A stretch of 64,000 nt of DNA, from contig NZ_CP016428.1 of assembly GCF_001693385.1 (NCBI RefSeq), positions 4,836,001 to 4,900,000 of the forward strand, read 5' to 3'. The notes under the pieces were generated by a model. It did no database searches, was not told the DNA's origin, and was given only the letters and a program-made list of their open reading frames with translations. Numbering within the stretch: position 1 is the stretch's first letter; each line of letters begins with the position of its first letter. Positions 33,318-41,664 of this stretch are shown here, one piece after another. The DNA is from Bradyrhizobium icense. GTDB taxonomy: Bacteria; Pseudomonadota; Alphaproteobacteria; Rhizobiales; Xanthobacteraceae. The position numbers and the translations under genes are program-made.

Positions 33318-33770
33318 CTACGGGTTCTCATGAACCGCGCTGCCGCGAAGCCCCCAGAGGATCAGCGCAAAGGATATGATTCCCGTCGGAGCGGCTGGGT
33401 ACATGACGAGCTGGATCAGCATCTCCTGAGCGTCGCTCCCACGAGCGCCGGCCGCCGCGATCGGAATGATCGAACCACCGGCTCCCAAGACAGCCGCGAT
33501 CACGAAACCGGCGATCGTTGCAAGCGCGGAATAGACGAGAAACCAGAATGCCAGCCGTGACGGCATCGGTGTGAGCTTCAGCTTCGGCCAGACCAGACCC
33601 ACGACCACAAGCAACACTCCGGTGAATCCGCTGAGCGTGTGAACCGAACGGCCGAGATTTGGTGCAGCAAAGTATGGCACCGCAAATCCCTGGAAGCTCG
33701 TGAAGAGGAACAGGGCCACGCCGGCCTGAATCAGCCGGTGCCCTTGAACGGCCAGTGCTGTGGCGCTCAT
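33318..33770 (-). CDS. HabA-like (hydroxylaminobenzene mutase-type) membrane protein
   Basis: A 150-residue protein with four hydrophobic helices. The opening QGHRLIQAGVALFLFTSFQGFAVPYF, the GRSVHTLSGFTGVLLVVVGLVWPKLKL segment and the final PTGIISFALILWGLRG resemble the hydroxylaminobenzene mutase HabA family, small integral membrane proteins. The conserved HxxxG of helix 2 is seen. Actual mutase activity is not implied; family members in genomes without nitroarene genes are of unknown role. Confidence 0.6.
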   Translation of the reverse strand: MSATALAVQGHRLIQAGVALFLFTSFQGFAVPYFAAPNLGRSVHTLSGFTGVLLVVVGLVWPKLKLTPMPSRLAFWFLVYSALATIAGFVIAAVLGAGGSIIPIAAAGARGSDAQEMLIQLVMYPAAPTGIISFALILWGLRGSAVHENP

Positions 33771-33927
33771 GCGCTATTCCTTTTCGGTTGTAGCCGTGAT
33801 GTCCGCATTCTCCCTTTGCGGCGAGCAGATAGTGCTGGAAAGCAGATATCGTTCCGTCCCACGAGCTGCCTCCTTGACCTTCGTCATAGGTGGAGTCCGC
33901 GGCATTTCCATCCGGCGGGTCGCGAGA

Positions 33928-34458
33928 TCAAGCAGGAACGTACGTCAACCTGATCACATCCTCGCCAATCCGATCGCTAGTCATAAGGCGGAGCGGCGGC
34001 CGCGGTCCGGCGAAGTATGGCTTGCCGTGGCCAAGCACGACGGGGTGCAGGTAGATGCGATACTCGTCGATCAGGCCAAGTTCGGTGAGGCTTCGCGCCA
34101 AGTCCGGTCCGGCAACTTCGATCTCCCCGGCGCGCTCGGCCTTCAGCTCACGGATCGCGCCCTCGAGATCATCCTCAACAAGCGTGGCGTTGAGGCCGAC
34201 CGACTTCAACGAGCGCGAGACGACCCATTTCGGCTGGCGCCGCCACGCCGCCGCGAAGGCGTGTTCCTCTGCATCCCACTCAGGACGATCGTCGTCCCAG
34301 TAACGCATGATCTCATACATTTGGCGACCGTACACACTACCTGCCTGTCCCTGAGCCTCCTCAATGAAGTGGCGGAAGAGCGTAGGGCTTGGCGCAAACG
34401 CCATATGGTCGACGTAGCCGTCCAGGGACTGGTTCATTCCGAACACGAGCTTAGCCAT
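33928..34458 (-). CDS. dihydrofolate reductase / RibD C-terminal family protein
   Basis: A 176-residue protein, ATG 34458 with GGAAGGGAAG upstream. It has the RibD_C-type core: AKLVFGMNQSLDGYVD, GSVYGRQMYEIMRYW, KWVVSRSLKS, the EVAGPDLARSLTELGLIDEYRIYLHPVVLGHGKPYF block. Proteins of this group bind NADPH but only some reduce dihydrofolate; the usual genomic call is DHFR family protein. A 17-bp palindrome lies 41 bp upstream of its start. Confidence 0.87.
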   Translation of the reverse strand: MAKLVFGMNQSLDGYVDHMAFAPSPTLFRHFIEEAQGQAGSVYGRQMYEIMRYWDDDRPEWDAEEHAFAAAWRRQPKWVVSRSLKSVGLNATLVEDDLEGAIRELKAERAGEIEVAGPDLARSLTELGLIDEYRIYLHPVVLGHGKPYFAGPRPPLRLMTSDRIGEDVIRLTYVPA

Positions 34459-34797
34459 ACCCACTTCCCTTCCTCACGCGGCGCGGCCGCGCGTCTCTGA
34501 TTGCATTATGCAATCGGTTGTAGGCTAGCTCGACTGGTTTTATATCGCAATTGGTTTTTGGAGCGCACATGAACGCCCGACGCTAGGGCTGTCCGGCGGA
34601 AAAAGTCCCAGCCCGCCCGCTCAACGACGCCGTAGTACAGCATACCCAAGAGAATGAACGAACGGCCACTCTTGGGATCGGCGCATTATGAGCTGCACGG
34701 CCGAGTTGGGCGCAAAGCAGACCCGTCGTCTCAGATTCAGTGCACTGGCACCGCAATTCCATCGTCGTGGTGGCGGCATCCAGATTTTGAATAAGCG
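34459..34797. other. intergenic region with 17-bp palindrome
   Basis: No gene is supported in these 339 bases. GATTGCA-TTA-TGCAATC at 34499-34515 is a perfect palindrome, 41 bp before the RibD_C-family start and likely in its promoter. Farther out are AT-richer segments with three GGTT-containing repeats (34515-34560). Nothing else recognisable. Confidence 0.5.
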
Positions 34798-36057
34798 TCA
34801 GCCTCCCGCCATCAAATCCTTTGCCAGCGCCATGTAGGCCGGCAGCGTCACGGGATCGTTGGCGGCGTTGCCGGCGGCCGGGTGCGAGGCATAGCGCGCA
34901 ATCACCATCTCGGCCTTCGGATCGATATAGATGCCCTGCCCGTGAACGCCGCGCGCCATGTAGGCGCCGTGCGCATTATGCGTCACCCACCACTGGTTCC
35001 GGTACGACGCGCCGGGCAATGTGGTGTAACCGGCCGGCTTGAATTTCTCGGGATCGCCGCCGCGCGCGATGTCCTCGACGACTTGAGACGGCACGACCTG
35101 GCGGCCGTTGAAGCGGCCGTGATTGCGGATCGTCTCGCCGAAGCGGGCGAGATCGCGCAAGCTGGTCGAAAGCCCACCGCCACCGCTTTCGGTGCCGATG
35201 CGATCGACGTGATAATGCGCGTCCTCTTCCGCACCCATCGGAATCCAGATGCGCTCCGACAGCAGATCAGACAGCGTCATTCCGCTCGCCCGCCGGCAAA
35301 TCCAGGCCAGCACGTCTGAATTGACGGTCTTGTAGGCGAAGGCCTTGCCGTGCTCGCCCTGCTTGCGCTGCGCACAGAGGAAATCGAAAATATTGGTCGC
35401 GCCCTCATAGCCCGGCTCGATCGGCGCCATGCCGTTCGCCCGCCGCAGCCCGAACACGCCGGAATTCTTGTCGGTGTAGACCTCGGTGTATTCGAGCCCG
35501 GTGGTCATATCCATCGCCTCGTGTACGCGCGCGTCCCCGAACGCGCTAGCCTTCAGCTCCGGCACATAGTCCGTGACCGGCGCCTGCGGATCGATCCTGC
35601 CCTCCACCACCAGAATGCCGGCGAGCGTGCCGGTGAACGACTTTGTCACCGACATCGCGATATGCGGCTTGTGCGGCTTCAGCGCACCGAAATAGCGCTC
35701 ATAGATCAGCTTGCCCCGGTGCAGCACGGCGATGCCGTCGGCATAGGTCTCCTCGAGCATGCGCGCGAACGTCATGGGACGTCCGTCCATCGTGACCGAA
35801 GCGCACGCGCCGATATCATGCTCCTCGCGCGGCAACACGGACGCGGGCCCTGCCCCGCGCCAGACATTCACGGTCGGCACCAACTGGCGGATATTGCTCC
35901 ACGCCCAGCGCAGTTCGGGGAAGCTGCGGAACGAACCGTTCTGGAAGGTGATGGTCTTGTCCGGCGGCGGCGGAAAGCCCTGCATCCAGCCGAGGGTTTG
36001 CGGATCGGTCTCGGCGGCAGTTGCAGGCTGTTGGCTAGCGGCGGTCGCGACGGACAT
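34798..36057 (-). CDS. serine hydrolase, beta-lactamase class C / NylB-like
   Basis: A 419-residue protein of the penicillin-binding/beta-lactamase fold. The nucleophile motif SVTKSF (SxxK, about residues 136-139) lies after the HIAM segment, and the YKTVNSD block (about 243-249) supplies the YxN motif. The ERYFGALKPHKPH run before the active site and the C-terminal GVHGQGIYIDP loop resemble 6-aminohexanoate-dimer hydrolase (NylB-like) proteins. There is no signal peptide, so it is cytoplasmic and more likely an amidase/esterase than a cell-wall enzyme. Confidence 0.85.
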   Translation of the reverse strand: MSVATAASQQPATAAETDPQTLGWMQGFPPPPDKTITFQNGSFRSFPELRWAWSNIRQLVPTVNVWRGAGPASVLPREEHDIGACASVTMDGRPMTFARMLEETYADGIAVLHRGKLIYERYFGALKPHKPHIAMSVTKSFTGTLAGILVVEGRIDPQAPVTDYVPELKASAFGDARVHEAMDMTTGLEYTEVYTDKNSGVFGLRRANGMAPIEPGYEGATNIFDFLCAQRKQGEHGKAFAYKTVNSDVLAWICRRASGMTLSDLLSERIWIPMGAEEDAHYHVDRIGTESGGGGLSTSLRDLARFGETIRNHGRFNGRQVVPSQVVEDIARGGDPEKFKPAGYTTLPGASYRNQWWVTHNAHGAYMARGVHGQGIYIDPKAEMVIARYASHPAAGNAANDPVTLPAYMALAKDLMAGG

Positions 36058-36167
36058 CGAGGCTCACTCCAGAGAGGCGATCCCGATGTCGTACCATGCG
36101 GTCAAGCACCGCACATCCCGCGTTTACGCCGGGGTGACCGTCACTGTAAGCGGTTGCGGAGCAGCAC

Positions 36168-36200
36168 ATAGGGTGGGGTTAGCGATTAACGTAACCCCCC
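36168..36200. repeat. REP-like palindrome
   Basis: GGGGTTA (36175-36181) pairs with TAACCCC (36192-36198), inside a longer AGGGTGGGG...CCCCCC context. GGGTGGGTTA-type dyads are scattered between genes in this bacterial group. It lies between the serine hydrolase and the DUF262 gene. Confidence 0.6.
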
Positions 36201-36239
36201 GATCTCGCTCGACAACTGGACAAGACGCCAGCACGCGAG

Positions 36240-38042
36240 CTAATTGCCGGCCAGGAATCGCTTGAACAATTCACCATACTGCGTCGAAGGAATCTCGACG
36301 AGCTTGTTGCCGTGCCGAACAAAAAACGCGCCATCGTAACTCGATGGCTCTTGCTGTGCCTGCGCCTCGAACACGAAGACCGCTTTATCGTAATAGCGCA
36401 CCAACTTCACGTTTCTCGCGACGTAGTCCCTCAGTGGCTCGGACAGAGGCGAATTCTTGATGCGGGTGGTCAGTTCCATGAACAAGTCGTCAAGCGTTCG
36501 GCCCAAGGCCTTTGCTTCGTGCTCCACACCGGTCAAGAAGAATCCCTCGAATGGCCTAGCGTCAGCGCGATAGATCTCCGTCACGCGCTTTGCATCGGCT
36601 TCGGTGTCCGCTACGCCGAGAAGCACGTAGCCTCGCAGTCCCTTGCGGATATTGGCAATGGCGGCCAACGTCTTCAGGATTTTGTTCCAGCTATCCTCAT
36701 CGAATGTGTGCTTGCCATCTAGACGAAGAAATCCTTGCTTGAAGTCATACGCCGCTTGCTCGGTGTGCGACTGCGTCAGGATGTTCTCTAGTTGCGTGAT
36801 CCATCGAACACGGGCCGGATCATAGGTCTTCGCTGGCCCGAAAGCTGCGCTGTACATTCCGGCCGCCCCGTTCACGAGGTTGGTCCGGTCTTCCGCACCC
36901 CAACGGCCACCCTCGGGCACCTGGATCTTCGCCCCGCTGCCGTCGAGCAATTTGATCAATTGGTCTTGGTCAACCACCTCTTGGTTTTCCACCACCATCA
37001 ACTTGTGCAAGGCTAGGAAGACAACCTGAAAATACCGCGGCGCCCTTGGCGGTTGCTCGCCGAGAAGCAATTGCCCAAGGGTTCGTCCAGAACGGTTTAG
37101 CGTAATCTTTAGTTGATCCAGCACTCGTTGGAAATCAGCCGCTGCCACTTCGGTCGTGACCTTCTGGGTGGCCAGTTCGATTTGCTCATGCCTTTGTTGC
37201 TGGGCTTCTCCATCGCTGAAGCCGAAGAAATCGTCCAACACCTCGCTGCGGGATGGAGGCTTGGGCTCCAGCAACATAAACGCGAGAATGTCGGCGATGA
37301 TTTCTTCATCGCGCGATTCACGCACCTGTTCCTTGGTCAATACACCCTGCTTGATCCAGAATACCTCGTCGACGTCGATGCCGTACGGCAGCTCGCGGTT
37401 GGTAATCGAGATTTTCTTCATCTCGTTCAGGGGAAGCTCGTCGGATGCCGAGACGTCGCCACGCACTTTGGCTGCGATGTTGCGGACAGCTTGGGCAAAA
37501 TGACCCGTCGAGCCTGCGATCCGAAGCTCCTGCCGCGACAGCTTTCGCCCACCCGAGTTGATTCGGCGAAACACCTCATCGACTTCACCGTCGCCGGTGA
37601 ACTCGTAGATCGAAAGCGGCACCGTGTACGAGGCGACCTGCACGCAGGCCTCTCGCGCCAGCAGGAGCTCGCGCTGCTGCAACTTGCCAGCATCGAGGAG
37701 CGCCTTCGTCTCGGCCATCGTGTTCAGGTCGAAGAACCGCCCATTGACATCATACTCGTTCTCAATGAAGCCGAATACGGCGTTCAGCCGCTGCATACCG
37801 TCGATGATCTCGAACTGACTCGATCCGGTTGCAACTTTTCGCTCAGCGAGCAGCACGATGGGCACTGGATAGCCGCTGATGATCGAGTCGATGAACCGGC
37901 GCTTTTCGTCAAGCGTCCAGACAAGCTTGCGCTGGTACCTGCGATTAACGACGTAACGCCACGCTTGGTAGTTGCCGTAGACCCGCTCGATCGATTCACC
38001 CTTGACCGTCAGATCCTGCCTACTCTTTTGCACTTCCGCCAT
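36240..38042 (-). CDS. DUF262-AlbA_2 (Schlafen-like) fusion protein, candidate phage-defence gene
   Basis: A 600-residue protein from the ATG at 38042 (GGAGAG upstream; a GTG 27 bp earlier is possible). Residues about 15-220 are a DUF262/GmrS-type domain: VNRRYQRKLVW (33-42), IDSIISGYPVPIVLL and IIDGMQRLNAVFGF, where DGMQR (81-85) matches the ParB/DGQQR-type catalytic motif, then FRRINSGGRKLSRQELR. Residues ~425-585 look like an AlbA_2/Schlafen domain (YDFKQGF, ILKTLAAIANIRKG, GYVLLGVAD). GmrSD-type and Schlafen-type proteins are both linked to phage restriction. The gene has visibly lower GC than its neighbours and sits directly downstream of guaA, a known island insertion site. Confidence 0.78.
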   Translation of the reverse strand: MAEVQKSRQDLTVKGESIERVYGNYQAWRYVVNRRYQRKLVWTLDEKRRFIDSIISGYPVPIVLLAERKVATGSSQFEIIDGMQRLNAVFGFIENEYDVNGRFFDLNTMAETKALLDAGKLQQRELLLAREACVQVASYTVPLSIYEFTGDGEVDEVFRRINSGGRKLSRQELRIAGSTGHFAQAVRNIAAKVRGDVSASDELPLNEMKKISITNRELPYGIDVDEVFWIKQGVLTKEQVRESRDEEIIADILAFMLLEPKPPSRSEVLDDFFGFSDGEAQQQRHEQIELATQKVTTEVAAADFQRVLDQLKITLNRSGRTLGQLLLGEQPPRAPRYFQVVFLALHKLMVVENQEVVDQDQLIKLLDGSGAKIQVPEGGRWGAEDRTNLVNGAAGMYSAAFGPAKTYDPARVRWITQLENILTQSHTEQAAYDFKQGFLRLDGKHTFDEDSWNKILKTLAAIANIRKGLRGYVLLGVADTEADAKRVTEIYRADARPFEGFFLTGVEHEAKALGRTLDDLFMELTTRIKNSPLSEPLRDYVARNVKLVRYYDKAVFVFEAQAQQEPSSYDGAFFVRHGNKLVEIPSTQYGELFKRFLAGN

Positions 38043-38126
38043 CACCAAGTCTCTCCGATCGCCTGGCACACCATCAACACCTTTCCTCGATTTTGATAGC
38101 AGGAAGCAGCGTGAGGGGATCTTAGA

Positions 38127-39722
38127 TCACTCCCACTCAATCGTCCCCGGCGGTTTGCTCGTCACGTCATACACCACCCTATTCACCCCCTTCACCTCAT
38201 TGATGATCCGCGTCGCCGTCGCGCCGAGGAAGCTCATGTCGAAGGGATAGAAGTCGGCCGTCATGCCGTCGGTGGACGTCACTGCGCGCAGGCCCACGAC
38301 GTATTCGTAGGTGCGGCCATCGCCCATCACGCCGACCGTCTTCACCGGCAGCAGCACCGCAAACGCCTGCCAGATCTTGTCGTAAAGGCCGGCTTTGCGG
38401 ATCTGGTCGATGTAGACCGCGTCCGCGTTGCGGAGGATGTCGAGCTTTTCCTTGGTGATGTCGCCGGGACAACGGATGGCGAGGCCGGGGCCCGGGAACG
38501 GGTGGCGGCCGACGAAGATTTCGGGCAGTCCGAGCTCGCGGCCGAGCACGCGGACCTCGTCCTTGAACAGTTCGCGCAAGGGTTCGACCAGCTTCATGTT
38601 CATGCGCGCCGGAAGGCCGCCGACATTGTGGTGCGACTTGATCGTCACCGACGGGCCGCCGGTGAAGGAGACGCTCTCGATCACATCGGGATAGAGCGTG
38701 CCCTGCGCCAGGAATTCCGCGCCGCCGATCTTCTTGGCCTCCGCATCGAACACGTCGATGAACAGGCGGCCGATGGTCTTGCGCTTTTGTTCGGGATCGC
38801 TGACGCCCTTGAGCTCGCCGAGGAAAAGCTTTGACGCATCAACATGCACCAGCGGAATGTTGTAGTGATGCCGGAACAGGTCGACCACCGTCTCGGCTTC
38901 GTTCAGCCGCAACAGGCCGTGGTCGACGAACACGCAGGTGAGCTGATCGCCGATCGCTTCGTGGATCAGCACCGCGGCGACCGCAGAATCGACGCCGCCG
39001 GAGAGCCCGCAGATCACCCTGCCCTTGCCGACCTGGACGCGGATCTTTTCGATCGCCTCCTCGCGGAAGGCCCGCATGGTCCAGTCGCCGGTAAAACCTG
39101 CGACCTTGCGGACGAAATTGCGCAAGAGCTTGGCGCCATCGGGCGTGTGCACCACTTCGGGGTGGAACATCAGGCCGTAATATTTGCGCTTCTCGTCCTG
39201 GATCACCGCGAACGGCGCGTTCGGCGAGACGGCGGCGACGGTAAAACCCGGCGGCATTTTGGTGATGCGGTCGCCGTGGCTCATCCAGACCGGATGGCGC
39301 TCGCCCATCGACCAGGTGTCGTCGAACAATTTGCTCGCCGTCTTCACCTCCACATCGGCGCGGCCGAATTCGCGGTGATGGCCGCCCTCGACCTCACCAC
39401 CGAGCTGGGCGGCGAGCGTCATCTGGCCGTAGCAGATGCCGAGCACGGGGACGCCGGAATCGAAGATCGCTTGCGGCGCGCGGGGCGAGCCTTCTTCGTG
39501 CACCGACTCCGGCCCGCCGGACAGGATCACCGCCTTCGGCTTCATCTCCTTGAAGGCGGCTTCGGCCTTCTGGAACGGCACGATTTCGGAGTAGACGCCC
39601 TCCTCGCGCACCCGGCGGGCGATCAATTGCGTCACCTGACTGCCGAAATCGACAATCAGAATCTTGTCATGCGCCGAGGCCACCGAGGGCGTCGACTCGC
39701 GGGCTTTCTGTGCTGCTGTCAT
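38127..39722 (-). CDS. guaA: GMP synthase (glutamine-hydrolysing)
   Basis: A 531-residue enzyme that converts XMP to GMP with glutamine and ATP. The N-terminal glutaminase has [20 protein letters not shown], the nucleophile Cys in [10 protein letters not shown] and the His/Glu pair in [11 protein letters not shown]. The ATP-pyrophosphatase P-loop is [15 protein letters not shown], and the C-terminal dimerisation domain ends in PPGTIEWE. It lies in the guaB ... rsmB-like ... guaA neighbourhood, transcribed toward the DUF262 gene 84 bp downstream. Confidence 0.97.
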   Translation of the reverse strand: MTAAQKARESTPSVASAHDKILIVDFGSQVTQLIARRVREEGVYSEIVPFQKAEAAFKEMKPKAVILSGGPESVHEEGSPRAPQAIFDSGVPVLGICYGQMTLAAQLGGEVEGGHHREFGRADVEVKTASKLFDDTWSMGERHPVWMSHGDRITKMPPGFTVAAVSPNAPFAVIQDEKRKYYGLMFHPEVVHTPDGAKLLRNFVRKVAGFTGDWTMRAFREEAIEKIRVQVGKGRVICGLSGGVDSAVAAVLIHEAIGDQLTCVFVDHGLLRLNEAETVVDLFRHHYNIPLVHVDASKLFLGELKGVSDPEQKRKTIGRLFIDVFDAEAKKIGGAEFLAQGTLYPDVIESVSFTGGPSVTIKSHHNVGGLPARMNMKLVEPLRELFKDEVRVLGRELGLPEIFVGRHPFPGPGLAIRCPGDITKEKLDILRNADAVYIDQIRKAGLYDKIWQAFAVLLPVKTVGVMGDGRTYEYVVGLRAVTSTDGMTADFYPFDMSFLGATATRIINEVKGVNRVVYDVTSKPPGTIEWE

Positions 39723-39860
39723 GGACAGGAATTACGCGACGGGGCGCGGCCTCGCAACCGCGGCAAAGGGCTGACCCACATTCTTTCTCGGGCATGGACA
39801 GATCAGTATTAGGTAAGTATTATTGACCTAATCGTGCCGAGAGCGCCTTAACGCCGGAAT

Positions 39861-39942
39861 CGTAGGGTGGGCAAAGCGCCAGCGTGCCCACCACCACAAT
39901 TGCGGATAGATGGTGGGCACGCTTCGCTTTGCCCACCCTACG
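39861..39942. repeat. REPIN-like inverted repeat pair
   Basis: CGTAGGGTGGGCAAAGCG (39861-39878) and CGCTTTGCCCACCCTACG (39925-39942) are near-perfect inverted copies, with further pairing of GCGTGCCCACCA to TGGTGGGCACGC, around a short AT-rich loop. This is the arrangement of a REPIN (two REP units head to head). It sits between guaA and the methyltransferase gene in a 232-bp gap. Confidence 0.85.
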
Positions 39943-39954
39943 CCATCCACGGCG

Positions 39955-41253
39955 TCACGCCTTCTTCAGCACCGAGACAAAAAAGCCATCCGTGCCCGTC
40001 CTTCGCGGCGTCATCAGCCAGCCCTCGGGCGATTGCAGCGCAGCCTTCTCAAAATCCTCCGCTCTGTCCCACAGCACGCTTGCCGTCTCGTTCAGTGGCT
40101 GAATCGAAAACTCGGGATGACGTGCCACGAAGGCGCGGATCTGCTCGCCGTTTTCGCTTGGCAGCACCGAGCAGGTGACATAGGCGATGCGGCCGCCCGG
40201 CTTGATCAGGCGGCTTGCGCGATCAAGCACTTCGGCCTGGTCTTTCAAGCGAACCTCCAGCGCGCCGGGGCGCATGCGCCATTTGGCGTCGGGGTTGCGG
40301 CGCCAGGTGCCGGTGCCGGTGCAGGGCGCGTCGATCAGGACGAGATCGGCGGACGACTTGATGTCGGCCAATGGATCAGTGTCGCCTTTCGGCGGACGAA
40401 CCTCGGCGTTGTGGACGCCGGCCCGCGAGAGCCGCTCGTAGATCGGCGCGAGCTGGCGCTTGTCGCTGTCGGTTGCGATCAGGCGGCCCTTGCCTTGCAT
40501 CATCGCCGCCAGCGCCAGCGTCTTGCCGCCGGCGCCGGCGCAGAGATCGATCACCTGCTCGCCGGGTTTTGCCGCCGTGAACATCGCCGCGAGTTGCGAG
40601 CCCTCGTCCTGCACCTCGACCGCGCCCTTGATGAAATCCTCCTCGGCATGAACGCCGGGGTTGCGGGCGTCGGCGCCGAGTTCGATGCGGAGCCCGATCG
40701 GGGACCACGGCGTCGGCGTTGCGCCGAGATGCGAAAGGGACGCGAGCACTTTTTCGCGCTTGGCCTTCAGCGTGTTGACGCGAAGATCGAGCGGGGCACG
40801 GCTTGCCATCGCGGTGGCCTCCGCCACGCGATCCTCGCCGAACACGGTGGCCAGATGCGCGTCCAGCCATTCCGGATAGTCGCCGGCAATGTGCGGCGGC
40901 GCGCCGTCGAGGGTCCGCGAGGTGAGCGCCGATCGTTCGGCTTCGGTCAGCGGCTCCGGTGCAAAGCGTCCGCCATCGCACAGCGCCGAGATCGCCTCGA
41001 CATCGAGCTTGCGCTCGAGCTTGAGCATGCCGAGCACGCGCGCCCGCGGCGTGTCGGCGTCCATCAGCCAGGCGCTCGATGCCCGCCGCCGCAGCACGTC
41101 CCAGATCAGGCCCGAAATCGCCGCGCGGTCGCCCGAGCCGGCATAACGATGCGCGGTGCCCCATTCCTTCAGCGCCTTCGCCGCCGGAACGCGTTGCGCG
41201 TCGATGGTGTCGATCAGTTCGATGGCGGCGGAAAGGCGGGCAGCGGGGGTCAT
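39955..41253 (-). CDS. RsmB/NOP family rRNA cytosine methyltransferase
   Basis: A 432-residue m5C methyltransferase; ATG 41253 is chosen over the adjacent TTG. The N-terminal helical NusB-like region covers about 1-140. The catalytic domain has motif I VIDLCAGAGGKTLALAAMM, LIATDSDKRQLAPIYERL, the motif IV DAPCTGTGTWRRNPDAKWR with PC cysteine, and motif VI YVTCSVLPSENGEQI with the catalytic Cys. It probably methylates 16S rRNA. It lies between guaB and guaA as in related genomes. Confidence 0.92.
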   Translation of the reverse strand: MTPAARLSAAIELIDTIDAQRVPAAKALKEWGTAHRYAGSGDRAAISGLIWDVLRRRASSAWLMDADTPRARVLGMLKLERKLDVEAISALCDGGRFAPEPLTEAERSALTSRTLDGAPPHIAGDYPEWLDAHLATVFGEDRVAEATAMASRAPLDLRVNTLKAKREKVLASLSHLGATPTPWSPIGLRIELGADARNPGVHAEEDFIKGAVEVQDEGSQLAAMFTAAKPGEQVIDLCAGAGGKTLALAAMMQGKGRLIATDSDKRQLAPIYERLSRAGVHNAEVRPPKGDTDPLADIKSSADLVLIDAPCTGTGTWRRNPDAKWRMRPGALEVRLKDQAEVLDRASRLIKPGGRIAYVTCSVLPSENGEQIRAFVARHPEFSIQPLNETASVLWDRAEDFEKAALQSPEGWLMTPRRTGTDGFFVSVLKKA

Positions 41254-41503
41254 CAAGAACTTTCGGCGTCAGGGCGTTGTCGAACGAAAACAATTCAAGA
41301 CAACGGGCTAGCACATTGCACCAAAAGGACTACCAGCAAACGCGCTCGGTTTGAAAAGAAGGTCTTGCGCCGCCGACCACGCTCGATGGAAGCGATCGCC
41401 GATGGCGTCGTGCATTCACCCGCAACCTTCACGACATTCAACTTGCGTCGTTGCTTTTGATTGCGCCCAACATCCCGTTGACAACGGATGCCTCCATTCC
41501 GTA
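41254..41503. other. promoter-side half of intergenic gap, no gene
   Basis: Together with the Zur-box region and leader (to 41664) this gap spans about 410 bp. The first part holds only low-quality short frames. No cobalamin riboswitch features (such as a GCCACTG box) are seen. TTGACA at 41478-41483 could be a -35 element of an additional promoter. Confidence 0.5.
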
Positions 41504-41536
41504 GACGTTACGTTATAACGTTACATTTGGTAGAAT
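41504..41536 (+). promoter_or_regulatory. Zur-box-like palindrome and promoter of the TonB/CobN operon
   Basis: ACGTTATAACGT (41510-41521) is a perfect 12-bp palindrome inside a wider imperfect dyad GACGTTACGTTATAACGTTACATTT (in two parts, 41504-41515 and 41516-41528). Zur boxes of proteobacteria are palindromes with GTTATAAC-type cores, so this is a good match. A -10-like TAGAAT follows at 41531-41536, 17 bp after a TTACGT that lies in the palindrome, so a bound repressor would cover the promoter. This points to zinc control of the operon starting at 41665. Confidence 0.65.
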
Positions 41537-41664
41537 ATTACCCGAATGGCGGGATTGGGGAATGGCATGGGCGTGGTGGGAATGGGCGGCGTGGCAGACG
41601 TGTGGGTGCGGGGGACTGAGGCGGCGCCGATCTACTTTCTTGCGCAACACATCGATCAGGGGGA

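Noticed and set aside
36058..36240. Second copy of the guaA 3' end as an island attachment site
   Set aside because: I looked for the guaA terminal sequence in the gap beyond the DUF262 gene; only a 7-base TCACTCC match was seen, which is chance level.
39910..41460. 516-codon plus-strand frame opposite the RsmB-family gene
   Set aside because: It mirrors a gene with full catalytic motifs and is itself low-complexity; a shadow frame. The same applies to 6762-8024, 20268-21632, 35350-36171, 38844-39812 and 56354-57661.
41254..41664. Cobalamin riboswitch before the TonB/CobN operon
   Set aside because: Considered because of the CobN-like gene, but no B12-box-like sequence is visible and the strong palindrome fits a zinc repressor better.
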